Shown in pieces: positions 62,729 to 64,000 of a stretch of DNA of 64,000 nt. Positions within the stretch are counted from its first letter, which is position 1, and the number at the start of each line of letters is the position of its first letter. This stretch comes from Methylotenera_A sp031417915. GTDB lineage: Bacteria > Pseudomonadota > Gammaproteobacteria > Burkholderiales > Methylophilaceae. The DNA lies in NCBI GenBank assembly GCA_031417915.1, contig JANOWN010000011.1, positions 14,418-78,417 on the forward strand, given 5' to 3'. The notes under the pieces are model-generated. The model had not been told where the DNA came from and made no database searches. It saw only the letters and a list, made by a program, of their open reading frames with translations. The translations under genes were made by a program, and so were the position numbers.

Positions 62729-63255
62729 GAGTTTTCGGCGGCCTTTTTCAAGCCAGCTAATCCGCTATCAAATACGCCTGTGATAAAGTTTACCGCTGTT
62801 TCGTCATCCTGACCTGCTGGAATTGGTGGGTTTAACTTGTAGGTACGGTAAAAACGGCCTACCCAAGTAACAGTAGATTCTCCAGCACCTGGGCCAGCAG
62901 TTACAGTCATAAATGCATTGTAATCGGCCACTGGCGCTACGCCGCTCACGATTTCGTATTTTAATTTCATCGTTGCATCATCGGCACTACGTAATTTTTC
63001 ATAAATATCGCCACCAGATTTTAAAGTCAGTGTTCTAAAAGTTTCGTCGCCTTTTTTCTCTAATTTGGTACTGGCAATGCCTGGATGCCAACTCTGCATG
63101 TTGCCGAAATCTTTGACAATCGCCCAAACCTTAGCTGGCGCGGCTTTAATCACTACGGTTTTTTCCACTTTTTGTGGGCTAGGGCCGTGGGCTGCTGCCG
63201 TTAATGGTAAAGCATGCAAAATGGCTAGTGCCAATAAAGCTAAAAACTTTTTCAT
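62722..63255 (-). CDS. MxaD-like SRPBCC periplasmic protein
   Basis: 177 residues. Signal peptide (LTAAAHG) followed by an SRPBCC fold: VEKTVVIKAAPAKVWAIVKDFGNMQSWHPGI, then YEIVSGVAPVADYNAF and late WVGRF. This resembles MxaD, which aids electron flow from methanol dehydrogenase to its cytochrome. The YVTN propeller gene upstream fits a PQQ-alcohol-dehydrogenase neighbourhood. A likely frameshift cuts a Trp-rich tail. Confidence 0.82.
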   Translation of the reverse strand: MKKFLALLALAILHALPLTAAAHGPSPQKVEKTVVIKAAPAKVWAIVKDFGNMQSWHPGIASTKLEKKGDETFRTLTLKSGGDIYEKLRSADDATMKLKYEIVSGVAPVADYNAFMTVTAGPGAGESTVTWVGRFYRTYKLNPPIPAGQDDETAVNFITGVFDSGLAGLKKAAENSK

Positions 63256-63378
63256 TCAAAATCTCCGATAATAGACAAAGTAAAACTTGAAAATAAAACA
63301 AGGCATTATTATAAATCAGTTGCGGCATAATTGCCCACGCTTTGAGTAACGCTTGATATTGTGTGGCGTTGACTCACG

Positions 63379-64000
63379 TTATTGCAAAATAAACTCGCCA
63401 AAGGCACGGCTTTTATCGCCGGTTTTTATATGGCTCTTAAGTTTGTTGTTTGTTGCGTCAATCACACTTATTTTGTTTTCGCCCCAGCTGGCGACCAGTA
63501 CCAGCTTGCTTGCAGCATCATAGCTGATACCTTCTGGCGTCATGCCAACCTCAATTGTTGCGATGGTTTTTTGTGTAGTAAGGTCGATAATTGAAACCGT
63601 GTCATCTTGCGTATTGGTGACGTAGAGCGTTTTATTGTCTGGGCTGGCAACCGCACAATACGGGTGTTCGCCGACTTTCAATTTAGTTTGTGCCCAATTT
63701 TTTGTGTTGATGACAGAAACGGTATTTTCATACACATTCACGCTGTAAAGTGTGCCACCGTTTTTGCTCAAGGCCAAGCCAAACGGGTGTTTGCCGACCG
63801 CGATGCGCTTGCTGATGGTGAGTGTATCAGCATCGATCACTGCGATTTCATTGCTGTCGCGCGCGGCCACATACAAAGTTTTACTGTCTGGACTTACCAC
63901 CAAGCCCGCAGGTGCTTTTGCCACAATCAGTTCTCTACGCTGGTTATAGTCAGTGGTATCAATTGCCAGTATGCGGTCACTATACCAATCGGCCACGTAT
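63379..64000 (-). CDS. YVTN beta-propeller protein, partial
   Basis: The 3' part (about 207 codons) of a seven-bladed propeller; the 5' end lies beyond the right edge. Blades repeat about every 42 residues: KTLYVAARDSNEIAVIDADT, GTLYSVNVYENTVSVINT, KTLYVTNTQDDTVSIIDLTT, LVLVASWGENKISVIDAT. A GTG codon at 63996 is internal, not the start, since the frame goes on as YVADWYSD. Related proteins sit in PQQ-dependent oxidation clusters in methylotrophs. Confidence 0.88.
   Translation of the reverse strand, partial: YVADWYSDRILAIDTTDYNQRRELIVAKAPAGLVVSPDSKTLYVAARDSNEIAVIDADTLTISKRIAVGKHPFGLALSKNGGTLYSVNVYENTVSVINTKNWAQTKLKVGEHPYCAVASPDNKTLYVTNTQDDTVSIIDLTTQKTIATIEVGMTPEGISYDAASKLVLVASWGENKISVIDATNNKLKSHIKTGDKSRAFGEFILQ

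Overview
The window looks like chromosome of a methylotrophic betaproteobacterium, most likely Methylophilaceae (Methylotenera or a close relative). This is inferred from the family-typical gene orders, moderate GC with AT-rich intergenic DNA, and, at the right edge, an MxaD-like periplasmic protein next to a YVTN beta-propeller, a pair usually found near PQQ-dependent methanol oxidation genes. No rRNA, tRNA, CRISPR array, prophage or complete insertion sequence was seen. Coding density is high and most genes are housekeeping.

Layout. 1-6.2 kb: tail of an unknown gene, clpB behind a sigma-32-like promoter, a lytic transglycosylase, small lipoproteins, YjbQ and a DUF4157-like protein. 6.2-12.4 kb: envC-gpmI on the minus strand, divergent from rhodanese-grxC-secB-SH3-gpsA, then trmL. 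12.5-14.1 kb: a solitary methyltransferase fused to a nuclease-like domain, whose start codon is followed by a GCTT/AAGC tetranucleotide tract that puts the gene out of frame here. 14.2-19.5 kb: comF divergent from the biotin operon bioBFHCD. 19.5-25.6 kb: nadD, proA, holA, lptE, leuS. 25.9-34.7 kb: a truncated chemoreceptor-like protein, an ArnT-like glycosyltransferase, then lptD-surA-pdxA-rsmA-adk. 34.8-41.6 kb: amgK-murU (murU carries an extra C-terminal domain), pepP, two ubiquinone hydroxylases, dsbC. 41.7-45.2 kb: pilC-pilB and a cold-shock gene. 45.3-52.5 kb: icd divergent from rluE, a glutamine amidotransferase, aroC, an MFS transporter, an aspartic protease, dodecin, two DUF2970 genes, folE2. 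52.6-56.4 kb: dxs-ispA-xseB and an esterase. 56.6-61.5 kb: a CHASE2 adenylate cyclase, a phosphodiesterase-like MBL protein and a cyclic-nucleotide-binding/rhodanese protein (a possible make-sense-degrade cAMP cassette), then an AbrB/PIN toxin-antitoxin pair. 61.7-64 kb: major pilin with a sigma-54-type promoter, repeats, the MxaD-like protein, and the partial beta-propeller.

The main unexplained signals are the apparently phase-variable restriction-modification-like gene, and a roughly 36-bp dyad repeat (core CCGCATGGATATTGG) present about nine times, both between genes and inside conserved coding genes in one orientation relative to transcription. Further signals are the MurU fusion, the cAMP cassette, a rhodanese tail left downstream of the toxin-antitoxin module, and a likely frameshift at the end of the MxaD-like gene.
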